Below, piece after piece: positions 35,706 through 43,265 of a stretch of DNA of 64,000 nt (the stretch's first letter is position 1; each line of letters begins with the position of its first letter). Below the pieces are notes generated by a model. It was not told the DNA's origin. It saw nothing but the letters and a program-made list of their open reading frames with translations, and searched no databases. The stretch lies in the NCBI RefSeq assembly GCF_002860285.1, contig NZ_PGVF01000031.1, forward strand, positions 108,691 to 172,690, written 5' to 3'. Both the position numbers and the translations under genes were made by a program. This DNA comes from Bacillus sp. M6-12 (GTDB lineage Bacteria > Bacillota > Bacilli > Bacillales > DSM-1321).

Positions 35706-35880
35706 TATCTTAACTAAAGGCTCTTTTCGGAAACTTTGTTCCTTCTTCAGCCTAATTAAGGGGCTATACTTATTTTTTCAAGATAACTTTTTTCAAAGTC
35801 TTATGAAAAGATGCCACGAAGCCTGACCATACGGGAAGGTCTTCCTATACGATAAGCAACAATCTATATGAAAACACCCT

Positions 35881-35928
35881 AAAAAGAACAGCAGACGCAA
35901 TCAAGATTCTTTGCCTGCTGTTCTTTTT
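35881..35928 (-). terminator. Terminator folded into the 3' end of ytkD
   Basis: AAAAAGAACAGCAG (35928-35915 on the minus strand) pairs exactly with CTGCTGTTCTTTTT (35894-35881). The first arm lies inside the last ten codons of ytkD and the stop codon sits in the loop. Confidence 0.85.
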
Positions 35929-36386
35929 AATTCTTCGACTCTTTTTAAGCTAAGCGGGAGAATTTGGTCTTTCATAATGAAGCTGAATTCCGGGTCTCCC
36001 TGAATGTTTTCAGGCAGTCTTTTTTTCAGGACGGGCCCTTCTGTCTCTAAATAGTCTTCCTTTGATTTCAAACTCACAAGCTCAGTATAACAAAGTGCTT
36101 TAACAAAAAAACCGCCTAGGGCGTGTACTCTATATTGACCGATAAAAAACAATTCTCCTGCCACACCGCCTGTTTCTTCAAGCACTTCCCTTATGGCTGC
36201 TTGTTCAATTGTTTCCCCAGCTTCCCTTTTTCCGCCCGGAAACTCCAGTCCTCTTACTGAGTGCCTTGTCAGCACCCATTGATTCTTCCAGCGGCACAGG
36301 ACAAGGACATGATGTGCTTCTCCAAAAACTCCATTTTCTGATGAAAATTCAACCTTATGCCCGTTGAAGTCAAAAAAAGATATCAT
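35901..36386 (-). CDS. ytkD: Nudix hydrolase (nucleoside triphosphatase YtkD)
   Basis: 161 residues. The complete Nudix box spans residues 51-73 (GGKREAGETI...REVLEETGG). B. subtilis YtkD hydrolyses oxidised guanine nucleotides and also NTPs, protecting from oxidative mutation. The ATG at 36386 is chosen because GAAAGGG precedes it. The last codons also encode one arm of the transcription terminator. Confidence 0.88.
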   Translation of the reverse strand: MISFFDFNGHKVEFSSENGVFGEAHHVLVLCRWKNQWVLTRHSVRGLEFPGGKREAGETIEQAAIREVLEETGGVAGELFFIGQYRVHALGGFFVKALCYTELVSLKSKEDYLETEGPVLKKRLPENIQGDPEFSFIMKDQILPLSLKRVEELKRTAGKES

Positions 36387-36492
36387 GTATACGACCCTTT
36401 CAAAATGCATGAAAAAAATTGTCCATTTTGTGTTGATTAATTCCTTTCTCCATTATATTTGAACTTTTTCCCTAGTGGGTAATAAATTATAT

Positions 36493-36529
36493 AAAAAGGA
36501 ACCTGGCCTAGTTTCTCCAGGTTCCTTTG
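36493..36529 (-). terminator. Terminator of the 115-residue gene
   Basis: AAAGGAACCTGG pairs with CCAGGTTCCTTT around a 10-base loop; TTTTT follows on the minus strand. Confidence 0.9.
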
Positions 36530-36533
36530 ATTA

Positions 36534-36881
36534 TCAGTTTGTAAATCCATCTGTTTCCTTAGCAAGACTTTCAAGTATCCCCATACTTTCAATATGTTTT
36601 CGGGCTTCTTCGTTCCCAATTTTATAAATCATTTCGTATATTTTTTGCATTCCTTTATCATAAGCATCATTTTCCCGATCATAATGATATTGTACATAAG
36701 GTACATGAGAGCGATAGAAGTTTTGCCATTCAACAGAGTAATTCTGATCGAAATATTCCCGCAGCTGTGAAATTTCTTCATCGGTTGCTTCCACCTGGAA
36801 ATTCCATGGCGAGGTATCCCGATCCCTTGAAATTTGCCCGTTTTGGAGCCAGATATAGTATGTATTCTTTTGCTGATCCAT
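36534..36881 (-). CDS. Unrecognised 115-residue Bacillus protein
   Basis: Soluble, acidic protein, rich in Tyr and aromatic residues (YYIWLQNGQISRDRDTSPWN), with a central REYFDQNY..EWQNFYRSHVPY and a helical end. No known family recognised, but the strong ribosome site (AAGGGGGC), the tight terminator and the conserved-looking neighbourhood support a real gene. It stands alone between ytkD and the DUF6154-like gene. Confidence 0.75.
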   Translation of the reverse strand: MDQQKNTYYIWLQNGQISRDRDTSPWNFQVEATDEEISQLREYFDQNYSVEWQNFYRSHVPYVQYHYDRENDAYDKGMQKIYEMIYKIGNEEARKHIESMGILESLAKETDGFTN

Positions 36882-37124
36882 TTGATTGCCCCCTTTTTGG
36901 CGAAGAGATGCATTTATTCTTCCTGAATGAAAAGAATTTCATTCTCTTTTGTCTTTTTGGTTTCAGTTGGAACTTTTATACTGTAAAATGAAGAAAAGAC
37001 AGATTAAAATCAGTGCCTACGGGTAAAACATATATATATCCATTACGATCGCTTATTTAGCTGAACATTTCCATTCGTGTTTACATATCTTAAGATTACT
37101 CATAAACAACTGTGGGGTGAAGAA

Positions 37125-37382
37125 ATGAAACTAATTGATGAATTATACAATCTATATCGGAATAAACTGACTGGGGACGAAGAAGATATTGATATGCTTG
37201 CTTTCGCAGTGCTTGAACAATTGACCAGGAAAGAAATCATCGGATTAATGAATGAATTAGAAGACCAGGAACTAAATAATTTGCTTGGCCTGTACATTAT
37301 AGAATCTTTAAAGGGCAAATTCGCCCAGGAAGAAATGGATGGCTTTAAGCAGGCACCCTACCAAAACCGAAATATCCATTAA
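37125..37382 (+). CDS. DUF6154-like small acidic protein
   Basis: 85 residues: KLIDELYNLYRNKLTGDEED, then a helical core with paired acidic residues (LMNELEDQELNNLLGLYIIE). This matches a small Bacillus family annotated DUF6154, of unknown function; recognition is moderate. The ATG at 37125 is chosen over a start 48 bp upstream because GGGGTGA lies just before it. Confidence 0.75.
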   Translation: MKLIDELYNLYRNKLTGDEEDIDMLAFAVLEQLTRKEIIGLMNELEDQELNNLLGLYIIESLKGKFAQEEMDGFKQAPYQNRNIH

Positions 37383-37465
37383 GTATAAAGGTGCTGGAGC
37401 TAGAGATAGACACGTTATCTTTGTTATCTATCCAAACTCTGGAATTTTTCAAATTCATAGTCAAT

Positions 37466-37499
37466 AAAAAGCCGCAAAACATAGTTTGCGGCTTTTTTG
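37466..37499. terminator. Bidirectional terminator between the DUF6154 gene and the LacI gene
   Basis: AAAAAGCCGCAAA pairs with TTTGCGGCTTTTT around a six-base loop, with A/T runs on both sides. The flanking genes converge here. Confidence 0.9.
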
Positions 37500-37503
37500 T
37501 ATA

Positions 37504-38538
37504 TTATTCTGCCTTGTCCTGCAGCTTTCGGCATGAATTCCTTTCAATCAGCTTTGCTGGAATGGTAATCCGTTTCGGTAAGGCATCTGGATCTTTTATC
37601 TGATGCAGCAGGCATTTTGCTGCCTCAAAACCTAATTGATAAATACAGATATCTACTGAAGACAGAGGTGGTGTGGAGAATTCGGCAAGCTTTATATTAT
37701 TGAAACTGATGATTGAAATGTCCTTTGGAACCTTTATATTTAACTTACCCAAATGGCTAATGATTTCGTAAGCTATTAAGTCATCCTGCGCCACCAGTGC
37801 AGTAGGAGGCACACTCAATGCCATCAGGGAAGCAACCGATTCTCTGCCGTTCATTTTAATTTGCTGTTCATCAACGAAATAACTTCCCTTGAAAGCGAGG
37901 CCAGCCTCCTCCAAGGCAAGTTTATACCCCGTTAGCCGGTCTATTGTTACGACAAAGTCGAGGTTCCCCCCAACAAATGCAATGTGCTGATGTCCTAGCT
38001 GAATAAGGTGGTTTGTAACCTGTTTTGTAATGCTGATATTATCATTATCTACAAAGGAAGTATTCGATTCATTTGAATAAGGCCTGCCAACCACGGTAAA
38101 AGGAAAACCGGCGTTCTCAAGGAAATCTTTTGTTCTGTCAGATATTCTGGAGTATAACAAAACAATTCCATCTACACGCTTCCCCTGCACCATTGATACT
38201 ACCTCTTCGTAAATCTCAGCCTCTGCCGAACCAGTTGTAAGGTAGAGGCCGTATTTATTTACATGTGCATTCTCGCTGATTCCCCGCAATACTTCAGGAA
38301 AAAAGGGATTGTCGAAAGCATGATATCCGGAAGTAGGCATAACTACTCCTATTGTCTGAGTATTCTTCGCAACGAGGCTCCTCGCCTGGAAATTGGGGTG
38401 ATACCCAAGCTTATCCATGACTTCTCTTACCCGCTTTTTTGTTTTTTCACTTATTCGCGGGTTATTGGCAATTACCCTGGAGACTGTCGAGGGAGCAACA
38501 TTTGCTTCCCTGGCAACATCTTTTATCGTAGCAGCCAT
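37504..38538 (-). CDS. LacI-family transcriptional repressor
   Basis: 344 residues. The N-terminal HTH is TIKDVAREANVAPSTVSRVI (residues 4-23) with the hinge helix reading NFQARSLVAKNTQTIG; the rest is the periplasmic-binding-like sugar domain (IGVVMPTSGYHAFDNPFFPE). It may be a MalR- or RbsR-like sugar repressor, but no sugar operon adjoins it. The ATG at 38538 follows GGGGGAGA; the longer frame (30 extra codons) is not supported. A LacI-type palindrome (AAAACGTTTT) lies about 50 bp upstream, suggesting autoregulation. Confidence 0.87.
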   Translation of the reverse strand: MAATIKDVAREANVAPSTVSRVIANNPRISEKTKKRVREVMDKLGYHPNFQARSLVAKNTQTIGVVMPTSGYHAFDNPFFPEVLRGISENAHVNKYGLYLTTGSAEAEIYEEVVSMVQGKRVDGIVLLYSRISDRTKDFLENAGFPFTVVGRPYSNESNTSFVDNDNISITKQVTNHLIQLGHQHIAFVGGNLDFVVTIDRLTGYKLALEEAGLAFKGSYFVDEQQIKMNGRESVASLMALSVPPTALVAQDDLIAYEIISHLGKLNIKVPKDISIISFNNIKLAEFSTPPLSSVDICIYQLGFEAAKCLLHQIKDPDALPKRITIPAKLIERNSCRKLQDKAE

Positions 38539-38587
38539 ATCTTCTCCCCCATGATGCAGTTCCAAATTCCGTATGGAAAATCGTGTT

Positions 38588-38597
38588 AAAACGTTTT
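38588..38597. promoter_or_regulatory. Candidate LacI-type operator upstream of the regulator
   Basis: AAAACGTTTT is a perfect palindrome with the central CG of LacI/GalR operators. A second, degenerate, cre-like site (TGAAAACGGTTGCA, 38746-38759) lies further upstream. Binding is inferred. Confidence 0.45.
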
Positions 38598-38639
38598 CGT
38601 TTGTATTTATAGCTTTTCTAAACATTAGGCTCTAATAAA

Positions 38640-38688
38640 CTTGGCTGTTGAATTCCGCTCCATTCGCTTGCTCCAATCAACATAGCGG
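38640..38688 (-). repeat. Dispersed repeat B, internally deleted copy
   Basis: On the minus strand: CCGCTATGTTGATTGGAGCA, then AGCGAATGGAGCGG and AATTCAACAGCCAAG. It keeps both ends of the full element at 22511-22642 but only about 25 bp of interior. The outer bases agree with the mini copy at 27628-27663. Confidence 0.75.
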
Positions 38689-38875
38689 AAAAATCACAAT
38701 GAGCATTAACATTCAAATATTAGAAAGAATCCATTCTGCCGCTTATGAAAACGGTTGCATAATCTGTTAGCTTCATAGTAACATATTCAATTTTATTGTA
38801 CAATTGCCATTTTGGCGGGTTCCACAGCCACTTAACGAAAAGGAAAACCTCATCGCAGCCCAGCTTTCACTGCAC

Positions 38876-38912
38876 AAAAAGAGACCCCGCAGCTTTCTCT
38901 GCAGAGCCCTTT
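38876..38912 (-). terminator. Probable terminator of dps
   Basis: An imperfect stem with several G-T pairs (GGCTCTGCAG against CTGCGGGGTC) is followed on the minus strand by TCTCTTTTT. Confidence 0.5.
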
Positions 38913-38921
38913 TACATTGCA

Positions 38922-39362
38922 TTATCTTCCTAAGTAAGAATTCAGCATCCATGCATGCTTTTCAAAGCTTTTCTTTATGCCAAGCAGCATGTCTCCTGTT
39001 CCTTCGTCTCCTGCCTCTTCGGCAAGCTTGATGCCTTCTTCCAATTCCTTGGCGATTTTTTGAAAGTCATTGCTTAAATTTGATACCATATCTTCGGTTG
39101 TCTCAGAACCAGTTGCTTCTTCAATGGTTGTCAGTTCAAGGAATTCCTTCACAGTTGCCACTGGTTTTTCTCCAATAGCAAGCAGACGCTCAGCAACTTC
39201 ATCTAAATAAGCAGTCGTCTCATTATAGAGCTCTTCAAACTTTACATGAAGTTCAAAAAAACGCGGACCGCTTACGAACCAATGGTAATTATGTAACTTC
39301 GTGTAGAGAACGCTAAAATTTGCAATTTCCTGATTTACTAAGTCGACTAATTGTTTTGACAT
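38922..39362 (-). CDS. dps: Dps-family ferritin (DNA-protecting iron-storage protein)
   Basis: 146 residues, typical Dps length. Ferroxidase residues at the subunit interface are present with the family spacing: His27 (NYHWFV), His39, Asp54 and Glu58. It oxidises iron with peroxide and stores it, protecting DNA. B. subtilis Dps (YtkB) lies in the same region near luxS. A strong GGGAGG precedes the ATG. A candidate sigma-B promoter lies upstream. Confidence 0.92.
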   Translation of the reverse strand: MSKQLVDLVNQEIANFSVLYTKLHNYHWFVSGPRFFELHVKFEELYNETTAYLDEVAERLLAIGEKPVATVKEFLELTTIEEATGSETTEDMVSNLSNDFQKIAKELEEGIKLAEEAGDEGTGDMLLGIKKSFEKHAWMLNSYLGR

Positions 39363-39389
39363 AGTTACAACCTCCCATTCAGTTTATAT

Positions 39390-39415
39390 TTTCCCATTTT
39401 CTAATTTCTTAAAAC
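39390..39415 (-). promoter_or_regulatory. Candidate sigma-B promoter of dps
   Basis: On the minus strand, GTTTTA (39415-39410), a 14-bp spacer and GGGAAA (39395-39390) resemble the sigma-B pattern GTTTAA-N13-15-GGGTAT, with one and two mismatches. The B. subtilis dps gene is a sigma-B target, which supports it. Confidence 0.45.
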
Positions 39416-39515
39416 ATTATCTATCCATAAAAAAGTTTGACAGAATTTTGAACTAACAAAATCTCCCTATAAGTGTTAAAATCACAATAGCAATAATATC
39501 TGGGAAGTGATAAAA

Positions 39516-39674
39516 ATGATGACCATCATGATCATTTCAATAATAATAGTACTGTTAGTTTTGCTGGCAACAGTACTGACCATTGGAAAAGCTTATAAAT
39601 TCCAGCATTCTGTGGATCAAATTGATGAGCCTCCGGCTGAGTTATCAAATGAAAACCGGCAGGAAGAGAGATAA
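39516..39674 (+). CDS. ytzI: YtzI-type single-pass membrane microprotein
   Basis: 52 residues. One membrane helix (about 5-25, IIISIIIVLLVLLATVLTI) precedes a short cytoplasmic tail with KAYKFQHSVDQIDEPP, the mark of the YtzI family. Function is unknown. GGGAAGTGA lies before the ATG, and a strong terminator begins at the stop codon. It is divergent from dps. Confidence 0.78.
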   Translation: MMTIMIISIIIVLLVLLATVLTIGKAYKFQHSVDQIDEPPAELSNENRQEER

Positions 39675-39703
39675 GAAAAAGCGCCCAGATGAGCGCTTTT
39701 TTC
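39675..39703 (+). terminator. Terminator of ytzI
   Basis: AAAAAGCGC pairs with GCGCTTTTT around an eight-base loop, followed by TTTT. Confidence 0.88.
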
Positions 39704-39842
39704 GTTTGGTGAACAAATATTGTTTCCTGTATTAGCCAACTGGTTCTAATCGCCGGTACGCAGCATGACGCTCGCATAGTCAGAACTCTAAAGCATACAG
39801 ATGGAATGCCTGCACACCCATGAAGGTTCAAAGCAAAATGTA

Positions 39843-40316
39843 TTACGCGAAAACTTGATGAAGATCCTCTTTGCTATAAGTTAGCCAATAATTCATCAGC
39901 TTCTTGGCACCCTCAAGGTCATGGAGCTTAGCTTGTCCGCACTGTGTTTCATTGGCTGCTGGAATATCTGTAACCTGAACGGCATCTTTCATTGTATCTT
40001 CCAGCACATCGATAATCTCGGTAACAGTCGGTTCACCGCTTACTACTAAATAAAAGCCGGTCTGGCAGCCCATTGGGGAAATATCAATAATATCAAAATG
40101 GTCATACTTCTCTGAGTGCTTCCGGATGTTAAATGCCAGTAAATGTTCAAGCGTATGAATAGCATCCGGCTTCATCGCCTGCTTGTTAGGCTGGAAAAAA
40201 CGGATATCAAATTTATTGACAACACCATCTGTTCCTACTTTGTGAACGCCGCAATGTCTTACAAACGGAGCTTTCACGGCATTATGATCTAATTCAAAAC
40301 TTTCTACTGAAGGCAT
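39843..40316 (-). CDS. luxS: S-ribosylhomocysteine lyase (autoinducer-2 synthase)
   Basis: 157 residues. The metal-binding motif HTLEH (His54, Glu57, His58) and third ligand Cys126 (ETQCGQAKLHD), plus catalytic Cys84 (MGCQTGFY), are all in place. It cleaves S-ribosylhomocysteine to homocysteine and DPD, the precursor of AI-2, in the activated-methyl cycle that follows SAM use. AAGGAGTG precedes the ATG. It stands as a single gene. Confidence 0.97.
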   Translation of the reverse strand: MPSVESFELDHNAVKAPFVRHCGVHKVGTDGVVNKFDIRFFQPNKQAMKPDAIHTLEHLLAFNIRKHSEKYDHFDIIDISPMGCQTGFYLVVSGEPTVTEIIDVLEDTMKDAVQVTDIPAANETQCGQAKLHDLEGAKKLMNYWLTYSKEDLHQVFA

Positions 40317-40503
40317 AAAATCACTCCTTATTTAATAACTGCTATCTATTCTAACGCTAAATATGAGATATTTCATCATTTAAAGATAAATTCCTTATTT
40401 TTTGAGGTTCATAGTACAATCCGATGAATTGCCCCAGTGGCATTGCTTATGTAAGATAGGAATAATTGCAAAAAATTTTCATTTATAAAAGGAGGCATTA
40501 TTA

Positions 40504-40731
40504 ATGCTCCAAAAAATATTTATAAGTATAATCCGCTTTTACCAGATTGCCATTTCACCTCTAAAACCGCCGACCTGCCGTTTTTATCCCACTTGTTCTC
40601 ATTATGGCATAGAAGCCATTAAGCGGTTTGGAGCTTTAAAAGGAAGCTGGCTGGCTATCAAAAGAATAGTTAAATGCCAGCCCTTCCATCCTGGTGGATT
40701 TGATCCTGTACCAGAGAAGAAGGAAAAATAA
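40504..40731 (+). CDS. yidD: Membrane protein insertion efficiency factor YidD
   Basis: 75 residues; the family signature CRFYPTCSHYGIEAIKRFGA and GSWLAIKRIVKCQPFHPGGF-DPVP are complete. It is an amphipathic inner-face membrane protein that aids YidC-dependent insertion (B. subtilis YtjA). GGAGG precedes the ATG. Not linked to rnpA/yidC here, as in other Bacillus. Confidence 0.93.
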   Translation: MLQKIFISIIRFYQIAISPLKPPTCRFYPTCSHYGIEAIKRFGALKGSWLAIKRIVKCQPFHPGGFDPVPEKKEK

Positions 40732-40799
40732 CAACAATAACACGGAGCTTTATTTTTACTTGATTTCTGCATTTAGCCATTGTATGATAATTGAAGGAT

Positions 40800-40854
40800 T
40801 AAATCGTAATGATTTCGGATTGCAATTTATTTTAAATCGTAATCATTCTGATTT
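40800..40854 (+). promoter_or_regulatory. Two tandem Zur boxes upstream of znuA
   Basis: AAATCGTAATGATTTCGGATT (from 40801) and AAATCGTAATCATTCTGATT (from 40834) both match the Zur palindrome AAATCGTAATNATTACGATTT, with perfect left halves and degenerate right halves. They are spaced 33 bp, about three helical turns. They should repress znuA when zinc is plentiful. Confidence 0.85.
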
Positions 40855-40917
40855 CTTATATTTTTAATTAAATTTGAACATTATTAAAATTATTGATAAT
40901 TAAAGGAGCGCTTCACC

Positions 40918-41928
40918 ATGAAAATGAGATTGCTACTCGCGATCATTCTTTCCGCAGCGGTTGGTTTAGCTGGCTGTGGTACTGATCAAAAAAATGAGAA
41001 GGCAAAGCTTGCCTCAAAAAACGACAAGCTGCAGATATATACAACAGTTTTTCCTCTCGAGGATTTCACGGAGAAGATTGGCGGCAAATTTGTAGATGTT
41101 CACACAATATATCCCCCAGGATCAGATGAACATACCTTTGAACCGTCTCAAAAAGATATTATTGGAATGGCTGAAAGTGATCTTTTTCTCTATGTTGGAC
41201 ACAACCTGGAAGGCTTTGTGAATAAAGCGCGGCCTATCCTTGAGGAGGAAGGAGTCACGATGCTGGCCGTTGGTGAAAAGCTAAAAATCGAAGCAGCGGA
41301 GGAAACTCACGAGCACAGCCATGAAGGTCATAGCGATGATGAAAAGCATGGGCATGAAGATAAACACCCGGGTGACCATACAAGCGGTGACGGCCACAAC
41401 CACGGGGATATTGACCCGCACCTTTGGATTGACCCTGTGTATTCCATTGAAATGGCAAAAATCATAACAAATCAATTAAGCAAAGAATATCCTGAACAGT
41501 CAGCTTATTTTGAAGAGAACTATGATAATTTGGCGCAACAGCTGGATGAACTGCATCACCGCTTTGAAAGTACAATAAAATCGGCGAAAAAAGACCAAAT
41601 AATTGTTTCTCATTCAGCCTATGGCTATTGGGAGAAGCGCTATGGTTTGGAACAAATCAGCATTTCTGGCCTTGCTTCTACCAGTGAGCCATCTCAAAAA
41701 GAGCTGGAGGAAATTGTCCAGACAGCCAAAAAAAATGACATTCAGTATATAATTTTTGAACAAAATATCAGTTCAAAGCTTACAAAGATTGTTCAAAAGG
41801 AAATAGGTGCGAAACCGCTGAAGCTTCATAACCTTTCTGTTTTGACTGAAAAGGAACAAGCGTCAAAAGAAGACTACTTTAGCCTGATGGACAAAAACCT
41901 CAAAACACTTGAAAAAGCTTTGAATTAA
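40918..41928 (+). CDS. znuA: Zinc ABC importer solute-binding lipoprotein
   Basis: 336 residues. The signal ends with the lipobox GLAGCG (Cys20). It has the cluster A-I metal-binding fold with ligand His in GSDEHTFEPSQ and His/Asp in later positions, and a His/Asp/Glu-rich flexible loop (about 129-166) that marks zinc-specific members. AAAGGAGCG precedes the ATG. Its permease and ATPase genes (adcB, adcC) are not adjacent, so this is an orphan or shares components encoded elsewhere. Two Zur boxes lie upstream. Confidence 0.93.
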   Translation: MKMRLLLAIILSAAVGLAGCGTDQKNEKAKLASKNDKLQIYTTVFPLEDFTEKIGGKFVDVHTIYPPGSDEHTFEPSQKDIIGMAESDLFLYVGHNLEGFVNKARPILEEEGVTMLAVGEKLKIEAAEETHEHSHEGHSDDEKHGHEDKHPGDHTSGDGHNHGDIDPHLWIDPVYSIEMAKIITNQLSKEYPEQSAYFEENYDNLAQQLDELHHRFESTIKSAKKDQIIVSHSAYGYWEKRYGLEQISISGLASTSEPSQKELEEIVQTAKKNDIQYIIFEQNISSKLTKIVQKEIGAKPLKLHNLSVLTEKEQASKEDYFSLMDKNLKTLEKALN

Positions 41929-41929
41929 C

Positions 41930-42043
41930 AAAAGCGCGAGTGCCCTGTCAGAGGAAGAACGGCTAAAATCCCCACTTTCTGCGGTTTTTCCCCTAAGAAA
42001 AAAAAGTTACTGGGCGCTGGAGCTTGACATCTGTACTTGATAA
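41930..42043 (+). repeat. Dispersed repeat A, short copy
   Basis: It begins AAAAGCGCGAGTGCCCTGTC, continues AGAGGAAGAACGGCTAA and ends GGAGCTTGACATCTGT ACTTGATAAA. It starts one base after the znuA stop. Ends match 12656-12858; the middle has diverged. Confidence 0.75.
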
Positions 42044-42051
42044 ACTTACTT

Positions 42052-42091
42052 AAAAAAGAGGAAGCCTTTTTTCCAAGGCTTCCTCTTTTCT
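42052..42091. terminator. Bidirectional terminator between znuA and dctB
   Basis: AAAAGAGGAAGCCTT pairs exactly with AAGGCTTCCTCTTTT around a six-base loop, with A/T runs on both sides. Confidence 0.9.
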
Positions 42092-42106
42092 TTTATTACC
42101 ATAAAT

Positions 42107-43165
42107 TCAGTGATGTACATGTTTATTTCTTATTTCAAGCGCTTTTTTTAACAGGTCATGTCCTATTTGCTTTTCAAATTCCGGATAAATGAACTCCATT
42201 TCTTTCATCCAATGTTTCTTTTCAGTTTTTGATAACTGATAAATGCTTATATCAGAGCTGGCACGTATATGCTCAAACTGCTCCTTGTTTAATTCCTGGG
42301 AAGCAGACCATAGCCAGTTTGAGGTTTCATCCATCGCTTTCTTAACCTGCTCCTGAATATCATCTGGAATTTTATCCCAAAATTGCTTATTTACCACAAC
42401 AGCATAACCAAGGTATCCATGATCGCTGATTGTTAAATATTTTTGAACTTGATAAAGCTTCTTGGAGTTGATATTGGAAATCGTATTTTCCTGACTGTTT
42501 AAATGATGACCTTCCAAATTGCGGAACGTGTCATTGAAGCCCAGCATGGAAGTCGAAGCACCAAAATGTTCAAATTGTCTTTCAAGAACTTCGCTCGGCA
42601 TAATCCTGAATTGCTTTCCTTTAAAATCAGCAGGAGTCCGTATCAGCGTATTACTCGTGATCTGCTTAAAATTGTTCGACCAGTACGCAAGCCCTTTCAA
42701 TTGATCTCTCTCAAGCTTTTGGAGCAGTTCCTCTCCGACCTCGCCTGTTAGTGACTCCTCTAGCGCCGCATAATTTGGAAAAATGTATGGCAAATCAAGC
42801 AGCTGCCACTCGGGAGCCACTAATGTAAGCTTTGAAGTCGCCGGCGCAATCATCTGTACCTCATTCTTCCTAAGAGCTTCCAGTTCATTCGCATCACTGA
42901 ACAAAGTTTCATTAGGATACACTTCTACTCTGACACGATGGTTTGTATATTCATCTACCAGCCTGGCAAACCTGATCGCCGCAAGACCCTTAGGCGTATT
43001 TTCGGCTACAACATGGCTGAACTTTATCACAATCTGGTCCTTCATTCCCTGTTGTTCATAATCAAATGCTAGCTCTCTATTGGATGAGTACGACTGATAG
43101 CCAATAATTACGGCAAGCGCAATTCCAAGTACCCCCAGCAAAAAAAATCCCCAGAAGAACCTCAA
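42107..43165 (-). CDS. dctB: TRAP-type C4-dicarboxylate-binding protein
   Basis: 352 residues. An N-terminal membrane helix (about 5-25) anchors a DctP-family binding domain (IVIKFSHVVAENTPKGLAAI, and the conserved IRTPADFKGKQFRIMPS). In B. subtilis the homologue DctB senses succinate together with DctS. It lies divergent from dctS, which supports a sensing role. The start chosen is TTG at 43165, 9 bp after AAGGGG. No TRAP permease genes are nearby. A His-rich end (NKHVHH) closes it. Confidence 0.85.
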   Translation of the reverse strand: MRFFWGFFLLGVLGIALAVIIGYQSYSSNRELAFDYEQQGMKDQIVIKFSHVVAENTPKGLAAIRFARLVDEYTNHRVRVEVYPNETLFSDANELEALRKNEVQMIAPATSKLTLVAPEWQLLDLPYIFPNYAALEESLTGEVGEELLQKLERDQLKGLAYWSNNFKQITSNTLIRTPADFKGKQFRIMPSEVLERQFEHFGASTSMLGFNDTFRNLEGHHLNSQENTISNINSKKLYQVQKYLTISDHGYLGYAVVVNKQFWDKIPDDIQEQVKKAMDETSNWLWSASQELNKEQFEHIRASSDISIYQLSKTEKKHWMKEMEFIYPEFEKQIGHDLLKKALEIRNKHVHH

Positions 43166-43265
43166 TTCCAACAACCCCTTGTAAATCTAAGCAATTATAA
43201 AACTATTGTATCACAGCAATTTTTTCATGTTAAAATTATTGTAGAACTATCGGAGGCGAAATAAT

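Noticed and set aside
39532..39831. 99-codon minus-strand frame between dps and luxS
   Set aside because: It lies antisense to ytzI and its terminator, and has no ribosome site.
41292..41415. His/Asp-codon-rich stretch looking like a simple repeat
   Set aside because: It encodes the metal-binding loop typical of zinc-specific ZnuA proteins.
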